64,000 nucleotides of DNA from Opisthorchis felineus. Lineage: Eukaryota; Platyhelminthes; Trematoda; Opisthorchiida; Opisthorchiidae. A program made the position numbers and the translations under genes. The number at the start of each line of letters is the position of its first letter. Within the stretch, counting starts at the first letter, position 1. Under the pieces are notes generated by a model that ran no database searches, was not told the origin of the DNA, and saw only the letters and a program-made list of their open reading frames with translations. Location: positions 24,325 through 88,324 of the forward strand of contig SJOL01004448.1 in NCBI GenBank assembly GCA_004794785.1, read 5' to 3'. Shown here one piece after another: positions 35,700-48,260 of the stretch.

Positions 35700-37141
35700 G
35701 TGAGTAGAGGCACATAGCTAAGTACAAACGAAAGGCTATCCATAGGGCATTATGTATAGAAGATTTCACATAAAACATTGTGCATAAAGTCGCATAACTT
35801 CTTTTGTTCGGACCCGGTCCTACCTTCTGCGTTGAAATATCAACTCTTTAAGCGTTTGAAAGTTCGTTTGTCACAGTTTTTCTGTATGTGATCAAGTCAT
35901 CTGGGCATCCTTGTCTACTTTGAATATCTGCCAAGATGCCTATTAATACTTACGTTACTAAGAATGAGCGAGGAAATAAGCTGTCACGAAATCACATGAG
36001 CCCAAATGATGTTGCCAAAATTTCGTTTGTGCATCGGACCTCTTATTTCTAATTCAGTTTGAACACCGCCACATGTTACCATTTCTCTTGGCCTTGATGG
36101 ACCAGAATGGCATCTGCAAAGCAGTCTGGGCTAGCATTAACAACCATCTATAAGAAAAGTTATTCCGTAAGCCATTTGTGACTGTTTGCCGGAGTGCGCA
36201 GTTATTTGCCTAAACCTTACAAGCTTAACGGGCCAATCGGAACAACGCAGACAAATATGATGTAGCAGAATGTCCTCTGGGTCTCATTAGGGATTTTGCC
36301 TTCGTTGTTAATATTGACGTTTCACTACGAAGCTGACGATGAACTTTCTTCGCGGTATTAACGAAACAAATATTTATGCATCCCATGCCGTGATACACTT
36401 ACTTGCATAAACTATGTTGGTATACAGGCGGACATGAGCGAGAACAACTTTATTAGTTATATACCTGTGGCTTTTCTTATATCCATTTGTTATCAGACTA
36501 ACCACTAAATTTACTTTCCTGTGCGCAGCTTTTCATAAAACGAAATACTTTGGTAAGTTATCTAACGGTAGTATTCCCAATTTTTTATCTTGTGGAAGGT
36601 GAAAAGGTTAAGATATTTTCTTTTGCATGCAAATCTTTTTTTCAACTACAGACAAAAGGCACCGCATATTATTACTTTTCAATTTATTTTTGAATAATTA
36701 TTGCGCCGGTGGAAATTCCTATGATACGTAGGGATAAAGGGAGTTGGTCTGAACGTAATCTTTCAAGTAAAAGCTGCTTATCTTCCTTTATGGCTCCACG
36801 AGTAGTTAGTATTCGGTTGTCACACTGCGAGGTAATTATCTCGGGATTGTTGCGTTTCAACGTCCCTTTGTGAATCATGAACCAGACGGTGCATTTAACG
36901 AGCTCGCAAACAAGAATATCGTTTACAGTGATAAAAAACTGAAGCACCGTGAAGCCTTCCCTGAAGTTTGCCACTTGAGCTCAGCGACCCTCCGGATGCA
37001 AATTAACTCACATGGAGCTGCCTCAATATGGTGTTGTACCACATATCACCGCTCGATTGCTTGCTGCCCACGTGAGCAACTGCGGGTGATTCTCTTTCAT
37101 TCAAAAATGGTTATTATAACACCATTTTTTGATGCTGGTAG

Positions 37142-37242
37142 TTTAGGTGGTTGGGTAGAACAATGCTTGTATCTTCCAAATAAGCCTTCAGTTATGGTGA
37201 TAAATCTGAGTCTGACGATCGTCATTGGAAAGAATCTGGAAG
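37142..37242 (+). CDS. Candidate module 4, third exon (phase 2 to 1)
   Basis: The acceptor 'ccattttttgatgctggtag' and donor 'gtaagt' enclose 101 nt (1 + 33 codons + 1). It encodes 'LGGWVEQCLYLPNKP' and 'VMVINLSLTIVIGKNLE'. Its phases bridge exactly from 35587-35699 (ends in phase 2) to 37784-37899 (starts in phase 1), which is the main support. A larger frame, 36870-37274, runs through it. Confidence 0.5.
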
Positions 37243-37783
37243 GTAAGTCATCAGTGTCAGGTAGTCTAAACTAGGGGAATTCAGGTGAAATTCACAAAAT
37301 GTTAGGCTTAAAAAGGAAAGGCATTGTTGATCTACCACTAAGGACCAGCGCAAAAGATGGTTTACACTCCTCTGAGTGACGCTGTAATTTAGGAATTCCA
37401 GCAATCAGATAGGAGGTTGAAAAGCACTATAAATGAATGCGTTTCGAAAACCTTTTTGTTAATATTATCTACCAAGTCCAATGGCCTGGGCACCTATTGC
37501 TTCTACAGTGATTCATGGCTCAAGATCCCCACAATCGAATAAACTAGTCTAGAAAACTCAGTGTGGACCATCAGCTAATTCACACACAATAACCCTGACT
37601 CCAAATATCAGCTGACACAACACAGCTGCGTGTAGAACAATTTTTTTCGCTCATGATAAACAACCATGGGCTAAAAAATATTAAAAGATTAGTGACGATC
37701 ACTGTCATATCCATTATTTTTTTTAACTGTTAAATCAGTTCCGTAAATCACTACTTGAAACCTGACTGCAAATATCTTTATAG

Positions 37784-37899
37784 AATTCGACATAGAGGGT
37801 ATCATGTACCTGGGCAAAACCAGAGTTTCTTGGAGTGAAGATTTGACCAAACCGTGGAACTCAAAGCGCCTGTTGCTGAGCGCAACGTTATGCGAGGCA
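37784..37899 (+). CDS. SEA-like module 5, first exon (A2)
   Basis: The acceptor 'caaatatctttatag' and donor 'gtgagt' enclose 116 nt, phase 1 to 0, identical in length and phase to 13242-13357. It begins 'FDIEGIMYLGKTRVSWSEDL' and ends 'NSKRLLLSATLCEA'. Shared with A1: aromatic-x-x-E-G, Y-x-G, Trp, L-x-L-x-A-x-x-C. 'W-S-E-D-L-x-x-P-x-x-S' is close to the first half of SEA domains ('x-L-x-D-P-x-S-x-x-F'). The preceding exon must end in phase 1 with G, making the junction codon Glu. It joins 42548-42788 across a 4.6-kb intron that holds a Penelope-like element. Confidence 0.78.
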
Positions 37900-38759
37900 G
37901 TGAGTCAAATGTTATATTTTATCTTCGCAACTGCAGAACCAAGTGGTTACAGTGTTTAATTTTATGCAGGTACGCAATAGCTGACTTTAGCCATACAATG
38001 TAATCGTAGAGTGTAAGTATGCTTTTCCATCCGTTCCATTGTTCCATCAACCAAAATTTCCTTGCGTGCACCTGTAGTTGAGTTACTACTTCTGACACAG
38101 CTTCAGTGCTTTCTTTATGGGTAGCTCCGGCGGTCTGTCTCGGAATGTCTACACTTGATATGCACTAAGCCTCCTCCTCTTGTCCAAAAATTATCTCGAC
38201 TTTTTCGTTTCAAAACGGTTTGGTAAATAAATGGCGGATTTGATGCTGGGCAACCTGTTGGTTTTAACACAAAAGCTTTGTCAGATCAAGTGAGTAGGTT
38301 ACAAAGTGAACTGAGTTTTAGGCAGATTGAGAACCAGTCGGTGAGATCTGTTCCGCTAAGCACACCAGATCACTGTGTTATGTCGCTTAAAAGGATTTGT
38401 TGTTTATTGCCGGTGCCAAAGTCCTGAGGCTGATGTGATGCAAAAATTTAAAATCATGTTGAACAAGCTTTTGTCCTTGATCTTCCGGTTCAGGTTGCCT
38501 TAAGTGCTAATCTTACTTGACTGGCTCAGGTGAATTGTGTTGGTCTTTTTGGACTCCTAATTGCTACGACATTTTGGTTGAGGGATAGGTGAGATAACTT
38601 GGACTGTTGGCCTGCTCGCTCTATGTACTTCAAATCTGGCATAATTGTGTTAAAAAATCCTCTTCACTGATAACTAGATACTGTCACGCTTCAGCTCGAT
38701 TGATCTAGAACCGTCCTGCACATGCCTGCCAGTTCTTTGACTACTATTCTATCCGCACT
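37900..38759. other. Intron sequence
   Basis: This lies within the A2-B2 intron. Nothing recognisable before the Penelope-like element begins. Confidence 0.5.
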
Positions 38760-39600
38760 GAAAAGCTCAAGGTTTTGCAACACCTATCCATCAGTCTCTC
38801 GTGAATCGTAATCCTCATCTGGGAACTTCAACACATTTTAAAATGTCTTGTATCTGGTGTCCGCGGCATGTTCTGCAATTACCAAGTCTTTCATTTGCGC
38901 TAAATATTCATCTGTGTTTCTTGACGGTTTGTTTATTTTTATTCTTTCGCTGACTGATCCTGGTATGAAGTTTTCTAGCCGTCTGTCCTGCATATACTTT
39001 AACGCAGCCGTTGCATTTGATTCTGTAAACGAAGCCCTGGTTCTAATCAGTACTACTACTCAGTACAGTGCTTTCCTCTTGAAGATCTTCACCTTTGTTA
39101 GTCGGGTTTGAAATCATTCGGAAGACTTCGGTTGTCTTTGGTTTCTATGGACTAGCACTAGTCCCAACCTACTCCCTGTTTGCTTTCCCAACTGGTAACA
39201 TAGCCCTTTGTAATTGGCGCTTAATCAAACTGATGGGTATTTACTGCCTCAAAATATCTTCCTTACTTCAGTTTGGGCTACTATCCAACCGCTTTATTCT
39301 GTGCACGAAAATTAGATGAGACACTACTGGTGAATGCCGACTTAGGATGAGCAGACAAATAGTTCACAATCACTCTTATACATCGGTGATTAGTTCCCCA
39401 TCAGTTTTGCCATGCATTTTAAGGGTAGTATACCCGAAGGTGACTTAATCTTTATTCTGAATTCGATGTGGGGTTTCAGGTCAATAAGGTAGTTGTAAAA
39501 TTTGCTGACCTTGTCTCTTCTTCCGACGACAAAGGCGTTATCTATGAGACGCCGAAATATTTTCGATGTATGGAGTAAACCGGCCAAAGCCATATTCTAC
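38760..39600 (-). mobile_element. Penelope-like element, RT end plus GIY-YIG endonuclease
   Basis: Minus-strand reading gives 'LLHTSKIFRRLIDNAFVVG', 'DKVSKFYNYL' and 'LKPHIEFRIKI' (39593-39420), the Penelope RT palm, with 'LIDN' where a Y-V-D-D type catalytic box is expected. Next is 'NYLSAHPKSAFTSSV' (about 39350), then 'VYRIKCNGCVKVYAGQTARK' and 'LHTRIS' (about 39030), the GIY-YIG core, and 'IAEHAADTRY' (about 38890). RT and endonuclease parts are in the right order with shifts between. The altered catalytic Asp and the stops make it inactive. It sits inside the A2-B2 intron in antisense orientation. Confidence 0.82.
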
Positions 39601-42547
39601 TTTGTATCATTCACGAAGTTATTTGCCTGAGATCCCTTGTTCTTGATGATGAGCCACGGGGCAATAAACTAAGGTAGGAGCTTACGGAGTGCTTTTATGA
39701 CTTCTGGTATTACATATACGGTGGACTGCGTCCGTTATGAAGGTGTGGTGTTACATGAAAGTGCTTCTAGCTGCGGTTTATTGAAGCATAACACTTGATC
39801 TCAAACAACACTGAGAGTGAGAATACCGCAGATAATACAGATGTGGGACTCAGCTACTCGTTGGTAGTCAGTCAACAGTCCCTATTATTAGCGACACTAC
39901 ACAGCACAAGAATAAAGAAAGTGAAGCAGGAGAGTCTACTGTTAGTGCTACCTTGAAATGTAAACAACATTTGTTCCAGGAATTTGAAAACAAGAGGTCT
40001 TCCTCGATTCTTTTGCCAGATGTGGCAGAAAACCCTAGATGACAAGGAACACCGATTAGAAATTACAAAGGTTCCAGCAAAACATCTCGTGAAGTAAAAG
40101 CTGTTGTTCCGGCTATCCAAAAGTAGTTGCCATTCACAAAGTTGCAAGCGAGTATACGGTAGCAAGAAAATTACTATCGCCTGGGTGATCGTGTGAAACA
40201 CCTAGGCAAATGAGGGCGTCTTTGGTCGGTATACATGACCAAGCCTGTTTGTGGAACAGCACTTCGGATGGCATCTTGTTTGTGACACACTGGTGCTTTT
40301 GGAATTAGGAATGCACACAAAATAGATCCCATAATTCCCAGCAGCCACCCTATTCTAGTCACTACTGAATCAGCACCAAAAGTGTGGGGGGACCAATCGC
40401 TAACTCATGATCACATCAAACTAAAACTGGGACAGAACTGCTTCGAAAATGGGGAGGTTGCTGCTGTAGGCGGTGGCATTTTGCGCGAACATTTTTCGTG
40501 GTCCTACGGAGTCTTATTCCAACAGTAAATGAGAACGCTCACGCCACACACTCCGTGATTTGTGGGACGAAGGCACAAATAGGTGAGTACTATTGGTGGC
40601 GATAACTGAATTCCTATGTTCGGGATTGTTAGACGTGCTAATATTCGAGTAAATGCGCGATACCTCCTCGTGCGCCATTCCCACCCAGTGTATATCTCAA
40701 GTGACCGTTGACAGAGATGGTCCAATTCACAGACACCAATGCACAAGAAAGGGTTTTCTTTATATTCTTTTGCGTTGGGCATTCAAAAACAGGAGATGCT
40801 TTATATTCATTTTGACAAACACATTTTGATTCTTCTTCGCACTTACAATTCCACACGCGTCAACGTTATCCACCCATAAAATGTTGTGGTCAGTGATTGA
40901 CCCAATGTGCTATTGGCTCCAATCGATTGGCTATGCGGTCAAACGCCGATATCTGTCGTGTTCGCGTGCTTCTCAGTTTCACTTTGATCCCCTAAAATTG
41001 GTCTTTCTGCTTACCTTGTTCGAGACCTATGACGTTGGCATCGTCCTTTCGATGGAGAGCGAGGCCGCATTTGCTCACTCCAGCAGCATCGTTACAAACG
41101 TGTTACTTCAAAGCACCGTGACGCTTGCAATAGCGCAGCCTGTTTTGCAACCCGAGGTTCACATATCTGTTCCTACTCACTCATGACAATACACATAACC
41201 TCGCACTTTCTGCGTACACCGCTGTCACTGTGCATAGCAATTACATGCTCCGCTTTTCCTTATTGTGTGGATGCCACCCCAAAAAGAAATGCTGTATACA
41301 TGCGATTTATTCTGGGAGTAAGGCCTGCAAGTGTGTACATGCCTGTTTCATTCTATTTCAAATGAAACTGTGACTGTCTTCTTGATCGTTCAATCCTCAA
41401 ACACTCCGATAAAGTATGCAAGCCAGTGAATTCTTTAAAATTCCCATTTTTCAAGTGAGCAGTCTTTATACCATGCACGAGAGATGCAACAAAAATGCGT
41501 AGTATAGTTATATTACTTCTTGTTAGTTTTCTGAACTCTCCACCAAAGGCGGAAATGCTCACAACATGAACAAAATGCTTATCGTACCAAATCTAAAAAA
41601 AAACAATGATTCCAATAACACAGCCAGATTTAGCAGTTTTGCATATTTATTCTGACTCGAACGACTGGTGGCTGGCCTCAACAAGTGGGCTCTACTGTTG
41701 TAGAATCTGCAATATTGACAAGAAGAAAGAATGAACGTCCAAGGTCACGAAATCATTCTTCGAGCAGGAGCAAATTCTTTAAAAGCATCAAAAAGGAAAG
41801 GGAGCAAGAAACGTACATAGGATGTCTGCTTTTTCTCTTGTATGCCAGCTCACTGGATTAACGGTCGTTTGATTTTAGTCTTTGCACTAATCCCTCTTGT
41901 TACAAAACTGACAAAGTTAACACGACTTCAACCAGCTTGTAATAATCTGCTCATAAGCTCTTCAAAGTCTGTAATACGGAATGCTTTATAGTAAAATACG
42001 ACGTCGGCAACATCTGCTGTTGAGTATTTTATTTCGTTGATGGAAGTTTAGGGCAGGGGGCCGCATAGTGGAAAATTAACAAACGACTGATCGCACATAA
42101 AAACGGCCTTTGAACTGATACTGTATTTTTATTCTTCTTTCTCAAATAAGGTGGGGATGAAAATCAAACAGGATGTCGCAGATTGCTGTTTTTAATTATT
42201 TGTTTCTTACACGTAGGTTATGGGTAGAATTAACCACGGCTGGCCAAACACGTTTTGTTAGGATGCAATAATTTTTTTATTTCCAATAAATTTTGCGTAA
42301 AACAGCATGGAGTATTATCAGAGCAATTGTGAGAATCTACTTTCATGCGGCGCAAAACAAAACTAGTGCAGTGTGTGTGTGTGTGTGTGAATATGTCTTG
42401 TCCATTCGCTCACTTGCGTACCATTTCGGTTTTGACGGGAGACGAACCTGGAAACCAGTTGAATGTCTCGTTAAATGATGTTTTATAATGAGGAGTGTAA
42501 TACGTCTACACAAGTCTTCTCGATATTTGTTGATTTGATTTATCAAG
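39601..42547. other. Remainder of the A2-B2 intron
   Basis: Several minus-strand frames (39872-40201, 40504-40856) have no recognised domain. A short TG tract lies at 42371-42389. Confidence 0.45.
42371..42389. repeat. TG dinucleotide tract
   Basis: About nine copies of 'gt'. Confidence 0.9.
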
Positions 42548-42788
42548 GCATGGGATGCCCTAAAACGTGACCCGCTGTTGCGTTACGTTGGAAAAGGCAC
42601 TTGCATACTGGAATATGTACACAAGGGAGATTTCGGAATCCTACACATGCGGCTGCCTCTCCATGTGGTCCAATCCTACGGCGTTGACCAAACCGAGGAA
42701 GGATTTGGTGCTAAAGTGAAAAAGCTGGTTGAAGGGTACAAACCAACCAGACAGCAGTATCACTTTGGAAATGGTATCCGAATAAATG
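42548..42788 (+). CDS. SEA-like module 5, second exon (B2)
   Basis: The exon has an acceptor 'gttgatttgatttatcaag' and a consensus donor 'gtaagtg', 241 nt, phase 0 to 1, 80 codons. It begins 'AWDALKRDPLLRYVGKGTC', then 'ILEYVHKGDFGILHMRLPLH', 'VVQSYGVDQ' and 'LVEGYKPTRQQYHFGNG'. It is homologous to B1 over its whole length, sharing L-R-Y, Cys, L-H-M-R-L-P-L, S-Y-x-V-D and Y-K-P. The 'Y-V-x-K-G-x-F-G-I-L-x-M' strand fits the SEA cleavage-site hairpin, but with G-D-F instead of G-S-V/I, so autocleavage is doubtful. It should continue into a phase-1 exon. Confidence 0.8.
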
Positions 42789-43149
42789 GTAAGTGTTTGT
42801 TATTAATTCAAGCTTGCATTGGGTGATAAATATTTCTGAAATCTTTCAAAGGTTCTGCAAAATAAAAACAAGTTGACTTCCATTCACTACTTTTACTGAT
42901 GATTCTATGGTAACATTTTGTTCTTTTGAAGACAATTTATCACCTTCGTGATTAACTGAACGTGGTGTAACAGTTATTGTTTAGGGCTCCAATGAATACA
43001 GATCCAGCAAGTTGTCCATTACTAACTTCTGAATCCAGGTTCAGCCACTTCATCCTTTCAAACTGACTTCAATTTCGTACTGACCAAATGTGAAAAGGTT
43101 TATTCCCTAAGATGAACACGAAAGTAACTGCTTATGTTGACCAAGAAGA

Positions 43150-43420
43150 CAGGTGAGATGCCTCACTCATACCGATAAGCTGCCAGCATCGCTCAGTCTA
43201 GGTGCAGAGGGACTTAGCCAAACGCCTACGCCTATCCATCTGTCTGGGTTAAACCAGAAATAACCGTTGGATACAGAATCAGAGAGCCTACATCCTTGAA
43301 GTGAGAGTTCGATAGGTCCAGGGCTCTTCACCTGACATGAGGGTGGCCATACTTGCAGCTTGATCTCCACGAGCCATTCTCTGGAAAATGGGTCGTTGCA
43401 CGGTGGTAGCATCAGGCAAT
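43150..43420 (-). repeat. Dispersed repeat shared with 52.6 kb
   Basis: The minus strand contains 'gcaagtatggccac' followed by 'tgaagagccct' and 'atcga', in the same order and similar spacing as the plus strand at 52667-52716. The element class is unknown. Confidence 0.45.
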
Positions 43421-44800
43421 CAATGGGCTGATTACTAATAAGTCAGCATGAATTTTAACATGTTTCTAACTGTATTGACCGTTGATCCCTAGCAGGCATT
43501 TCCCTTGGCACTCCGAATGAAGTAGAATTCTGTCCATTCCCGTTACAAGGCAACCTTACTGAATGATCCCATCAATTGACTTTTGAATCTAAGCAGTCAA
43601 ATTAACTGCTAATCACTGATGACCCCGCTTCCATCCCCGCTTTGCTTAGCACTACCTATTCATCCACTTCTTCGGGAATATTATCTACTGCTGATCTTGT
43701 TCCTGCAATTGTATAAAAATATACAACATGAATCTTTGCTAACGAGCCAGAAGTTGGATGAATACCTCGAGGCTTCACGTGGGTAAATGCTAATAAACTG
43801 TACAAGGCAAACGAACGAACGCAAATGACCACATACTCATGATATCGACTTAGTGAACTGGTGTTTGTTTCGGGATTTCATCCCATCGTGTGCGACGTTC
43901 GGCATATGCTGAGTTATGTGTGCAATATGCTGAACTTGTAACCGGTATAAGCTCAGTGGAACAAACAGGGAGAGCTTACCGGTGTGGATGGTCCCACAGA
44001 CATCAGCGAGCTCAAATGTTGACCCAGAACTGTTATCTCACAAGTGAACTACAGAACATTTGAAAGTACGACTTGATCGCTTTTCCGCATCACAAATAGC
44101 GCACACTAGAGACACATATGAATGAATAATTTTGGCCAAAATCTGTTTGGCCGTACAATGATGTATACTTCGAACACATTTTAAATTCCAAGATGTTAAG
44201 AATACCAAGGCGTGCTATTTGTAACCTCGAATGTGAGTAACCTAACAAATCAACCCAACGGCATCATCATGTAGTAACACTAGTGGTTTACGGAGCCGAT
44301 GGGCTACGTTCATACCAAAGGCGCATGACTTGGTCATGTTTTCATTTGACTTAGTCTTTCAGATGCTTGCTCAACGAACTGCTATGTATCCTAATCTAAA
44401 TAGTATATCATACGTTGGAATCATGTTGCCTCTATTCAGGATGAACAAGCGAACTTCGTCTTTTAGAAGTTTACCTGACCAAACCCGTCTTATGCACTTT
44501 GGATAAATATAGTTACATCCGTTTCAGCCAATAGAAAACTAGTCACGGTCAGCTGCTTTTAGCCCCTCACTGTGTACAACTGACTGATATTCTCATACAA
44601 CCAAGGCATGCCTGATAACCTGGCCTTGTCGAGTGAGATCTCTTCGGCGGGTCAATGTGTTCTTTGATGGGCAGTAAGTAAAGGTTGACGAAGACGTATT
44701 CTCTTACCATGGTGATAATTTTATTCTCAAGGGGCCTACTTTCGTAATTCTTTTAAAGATTCTATCACCATGTTGAGAAGTCATTGCTTCTATCCATCAG

Positions 44801-44943
44801 GGCTTTGTTTCTTGACCCTACGAGGCCCCAATTACCCTCGTTCGCAAACACGCAGACAGATTTCCAGTTTTATCGTTCTCGTTTTGTCATAGCACTATAT
44901 TCGGAGAAACCTTGTATCTGCAGAAACAAAGTGCTTGCATCAA
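44801..44943 (+). CDS. Candidate exon after B2
   Basis: The acceptor 'cattgcttctatccatcag' is followed by an open frame in phase 2 ('LFLDPTRPQLPSFANTQ', 'FQFYRSRFVIALYSEKPC') and a shorter one in phase 1 ending in a hydrophobic stretch. B2 requires phase 1 downstream, so neither reading is clearly the next exon. The end is uncertain. Confidence 0.25.
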
Positions 44944-45490
44944 AAACCACCTGTGAAAACGTTTCACATATCGGGTACTATGTTGCTGTTTGAACAGTGT
45001 TTTAATGCTTAAAAAGAACAGGCAGGACCGTCGCTTCGTAGATACACGGTTTTCTCTTGTACCAAAAGCTTGAGCACTTTACTAATAGTTTATCAATTTC
45101 GCAAAAGGTGCCGAGCCTTCGTAATGCCTAATATCAGGCAGAGGTCAACGGTCTGCTGTCACTATGTCTCCTGGTTAGGGTGGATACTACTGATGAGGCA
45201 TGCGAGTAGTATGTGTTTTCTCGTAACTCCGGCTTGATCTAATGGAAGGTGGGATTTATTACGGAATTTGTGGAACTGCTTTGTAGCATTCGCTTAAAAT
45301 TGCGTGACAGTCATTGAATATCTAGGAGAGTTCAAGAAGACGCGTTCAAGAATAAGACGGATATTCAGTTTTTTTAAAAACAACGTGCATATGAGAGTTT
45401 GACTTTCCTTTCCAATAGTCTGTAACCGTTTAGTTAGTGTTTTCTAATAAACAACTCCGCGGCGAAGGCCTTCCCTCCTTACGCCGGTAG

Positions 45491-45652
45491 CTGAAGTATG
45501 TACAAAATTGGAAGAAATCCGTTCCATTCTTGATGCGCCGCGGAATATTCCAGACACATTTCGATGCAATGTGGTGGATGGTAACGGTCTGGTTCACGCT
45601 GATTTATGGGCCGAACAATACAGAATTTGTGAATTTCTTGACTAGACAATGC
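45491..45652 (+). CDS. Candidate SEA-like exon (B-type core)
   Basis: The acceptor 'ccttccctccttacgccggtag' starts a phase-1 frame: 'EVCTKLEEIRSILDAPRN', 'IPDTFRCNVVDGNGLVHADL'. From Cys onward it resembles B2 (C-x-x-x-x-x-x-x-G-D-F-G-I-L-H-M-R-L). The end at 45652 is approximate; a 'gtaacg' inside (phase 1) is another possible donor. An overlapping frame is also open for 63 codons, so the frame choice rests on resemblance. Confidence 0.38.
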
Positions 45653-46775
45653 AGCTGGTCTTATGCGTATGCAAACAGTAGACAGTTATCGCCAGTCGCT
45701 ATAAGCATAATTTATGTATAGTGGATGGTCTATGCACCAAACATACCAGGTAACGATCAACTATCCATGTAATTACTGTTCAACCGTCACCTGTGGACAG
45801 TCAAACATAGCAGAAGCTGCTTCCAGTGCTTGGCGATCGACAGAGATCAAGGTTTTTGAAAGTCACACCAAGTGAGTTTGTTGAGAGTGAAAAAGTTGAC
45901 GGATATTTCTTGTGCAGCGGTTTTTGGGACACTTGCCCCATCAAGCGGTTTAATTATACTGATGCCAGAAGCTTACTCACACACATCAGAAAGCCGCTGC
46001 CACAGTGATGTTTTTCGTTTCTGTATGAAGGATGGCGTGAATTCCTTATGAACGGACTCTTTATACTGGATTGTCTCGACTGTATACGTATGTTTTTCGC
46101 CTTATTGAACGAATCTGCTAACAACATGTCGTTTTAAGATAATTCACCAGTCAGAAGTATCGTATATGGCTTGTCATCATTTCATTAATTAGATGATGGT
46201 TCAGTACGGTCTCATCTTTATATGTGGTGGTCCAAGTTGACAGGTCTACAAAGTCGGTTGAAATATACGTGCGATATGTTTTGTTTTTGCAGGTGGTATT
46301 CGATACAGATGCATATCGGCAGTGTTCTAGTTGGAATAATTCGTGATCCGTAAATGTCTTTCATATGACGGTAATAACCTTTGAGCTGCCGGAGAAAATT
46401 AAGCTGCCCAAGCTCTTTCTTGCTTTCTTCCTCCATGCTTCGATCTGATGCATTCGCGAGTTGGAGTTTAATCCCACAAGCAGCATCCTTGTTTTTTATC
46501 TAGTAGGCTACGAGAACAGCTAAAGATATATTATTTTCATTAGCCAATAGCTTGATTGGCTAACTGTTTTCTTCCAACCAGGCTGCGTGAAGTTTAAGCG
46601 TCTGATTTGTTTAACTCCTGACGTTGGGAATGGGTGCTTCATATGCTCCCTGGCTTCTGTCACATTCAATGAGAGGAGTAAAGGTGCCAGTTTATTTTCG
46701 TATATCAATATAGTTTTCCCATCTTATGGATGCTTTACTTTAACTTCCGTGCGCCACAGCGGGGATAATTCTTAG

Positions 46776-46920
46776 ATTGACGACGAAGGCCGTCTGTCAC
46801 CTACAGAAGCAGACCTGCTAAATAAGCTCCAGATATTAGAAATGCGTAAACGTTCGTCCGGTATTATTCCACACGAAGCAGTCTGCAGCACGTATCGACC
46901 ACACTTGATTGCCCGGTATG
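46776..46920 (+). CDS. Candidate exon, phase 0 to 1
   Basis: After 'ggggataattcttag' a clean frame encodes 'DDEGRLSPTEADLLNKLQIL', 'EMRKRSSGIIPHEAVC' and 'YRPHLIARY', ending at 'gtaaaa' in phase 1. The composition is strongly protein-like (charged, amphipathic helix), while the opposite strand is not. It does not look like SEA; it may be a linker or another domain. Phase 0 to 1 equals that of B1 and B2. Confidence 0.38.
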
Positions 46921-48123
46921 GTAAAAATAAGTACAGCTGCATGTCTGAATGCCCGACCAATTCCTTCCGTTAAAACCACCTTCACACGTGACGTTTAATA
47001 GAGTTACTTGATAGTATACTCCTATTTATCTGACTGGATTTGAAAGGCACGACCACTAATCACTGATGGTCAAATGTAAGGAATCAGTACATCCGCTTCT
47101 TCATACATGTTTCGTCCAGAGGTCACTTTTAAAAGTGCTCAGTGGATAACACAACAGTTGTGTTTACTGCCATCTAACAAGATAGACTAGCGGCACATTT
47201 TAAAAAATCTACCGGATTTTCTCTTTTTGCATTGCAGTGCTTACAAAGTAGTACGTGAGTTGTGCTGACGTACACTTTTTAACTATTTGAAAGTATTAAA
47301 ATACGAATTTGCATACCTCAACTTTGAGGTATTAGTGTTTGAAAGAACGCATTTTTGATTCAGATCCTCCCGTTTTCTAAAGATAAATGCATTCGAAATC
47401 CCACACTGTGAAGTGTAAAACTCCTGATATACTCTGCTCCCTGTTTTTGTGTTAAATATTTATAGGCTGTGTACAGTGCTCACTACAATATTCTCATCTA
47501 ACCTAATCTAATGGAATGTAATACCCTAATGGGACCATGAAACCAAAATGGTGTTTCCAGAGATGTTTTTGGTTTGCACACAATATGAAATCCGATTTTA
47601 TAAACCAGACATTTATATGACACTAATTTCAAAATTACCAATGAATTTAATTCGCTTAGATTGCGTTGGTTATCTGTGAGGACCTGATTCAGAGTGCACA
47701 ACGGTCGGTTACCAAAATAACCATACACACAACCGAAATGTTACAGTTTCATGTAACAGCAGTGGGGAAATACGGGAACGACATCTAACGTCTGCGTGCA
47801 ATAAACATATTGTCTGTTTTCCACAAAATCAATGGGCCTAGTGTGTAGACATTTCCAGACCACACTCGTCGTTTGAGGGTAAATGTGAATTTATGTCAAC
47901 ATAGAGTACACAACCTAAGAAATGCCCAAATATTTCGCAGCCACTGGTATTGAGTTCGATCTCCCAAATAAACAGGCTATCAGATGCTAAGCATTCTCTG
48001 TCTGTTTTGGTCGCCGTACCCCAGGGAAACGCATGAAAGAATGACAGAAAACACGAATTAATTTGTTGATGTAATGAATGAATCTCGCCGAACGGCGCAC
48101 GAAGAATGCTCGCTCAATTGTAG

Positions 48124-48260
48124 AAACAATACACGGAAAAATTGAACATAAACAGAGTCAGCTTCCGGAAATAGTGTTATCTGTTTGCTACCGACTGACG
48201 GAACAAACGGACATGCCTTCAAACACTGAACCTCTACACATTTTAGCTGATCGATTAGCA
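48124..48260 (+). CDS. Candidate SEA-like first exon (A-type)
   Basis: The acceptor 'gctcgctcaattgtag' and a weak donor 'gtttac' enclose 137 nt, phase 1 to 0, as in A1 and A2; as there, the split codon would be Glu. It reads 'TIHGKIEHKQSQLPE', 'CYRLTEQTDMPSNTEP' and 'LHILADRLA'. The D-x-P-S-x-x-x-x-x-x-I-L helix start fits the SEA first half and lines up with 'KPWNSKRLLLSATL' of A2. Confidence 0.45.

Noticed and set aside
36684..36974. A 96-codon minus-strand frame
   Set aside because: No domain or splice context, and it overlaps a plus-strand frame that contains the better supported exon at 37142-37242.
45530..45721. A 63-codon frame overlapping the 45.5-kb candidate, with a SEA-like 'TEFVNFLTRQC'
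   Set aside because: The other frame has the better acceptor and resembles B2 more closely. That both frames can be read as SEA-like shows how degenerate the pattern is.
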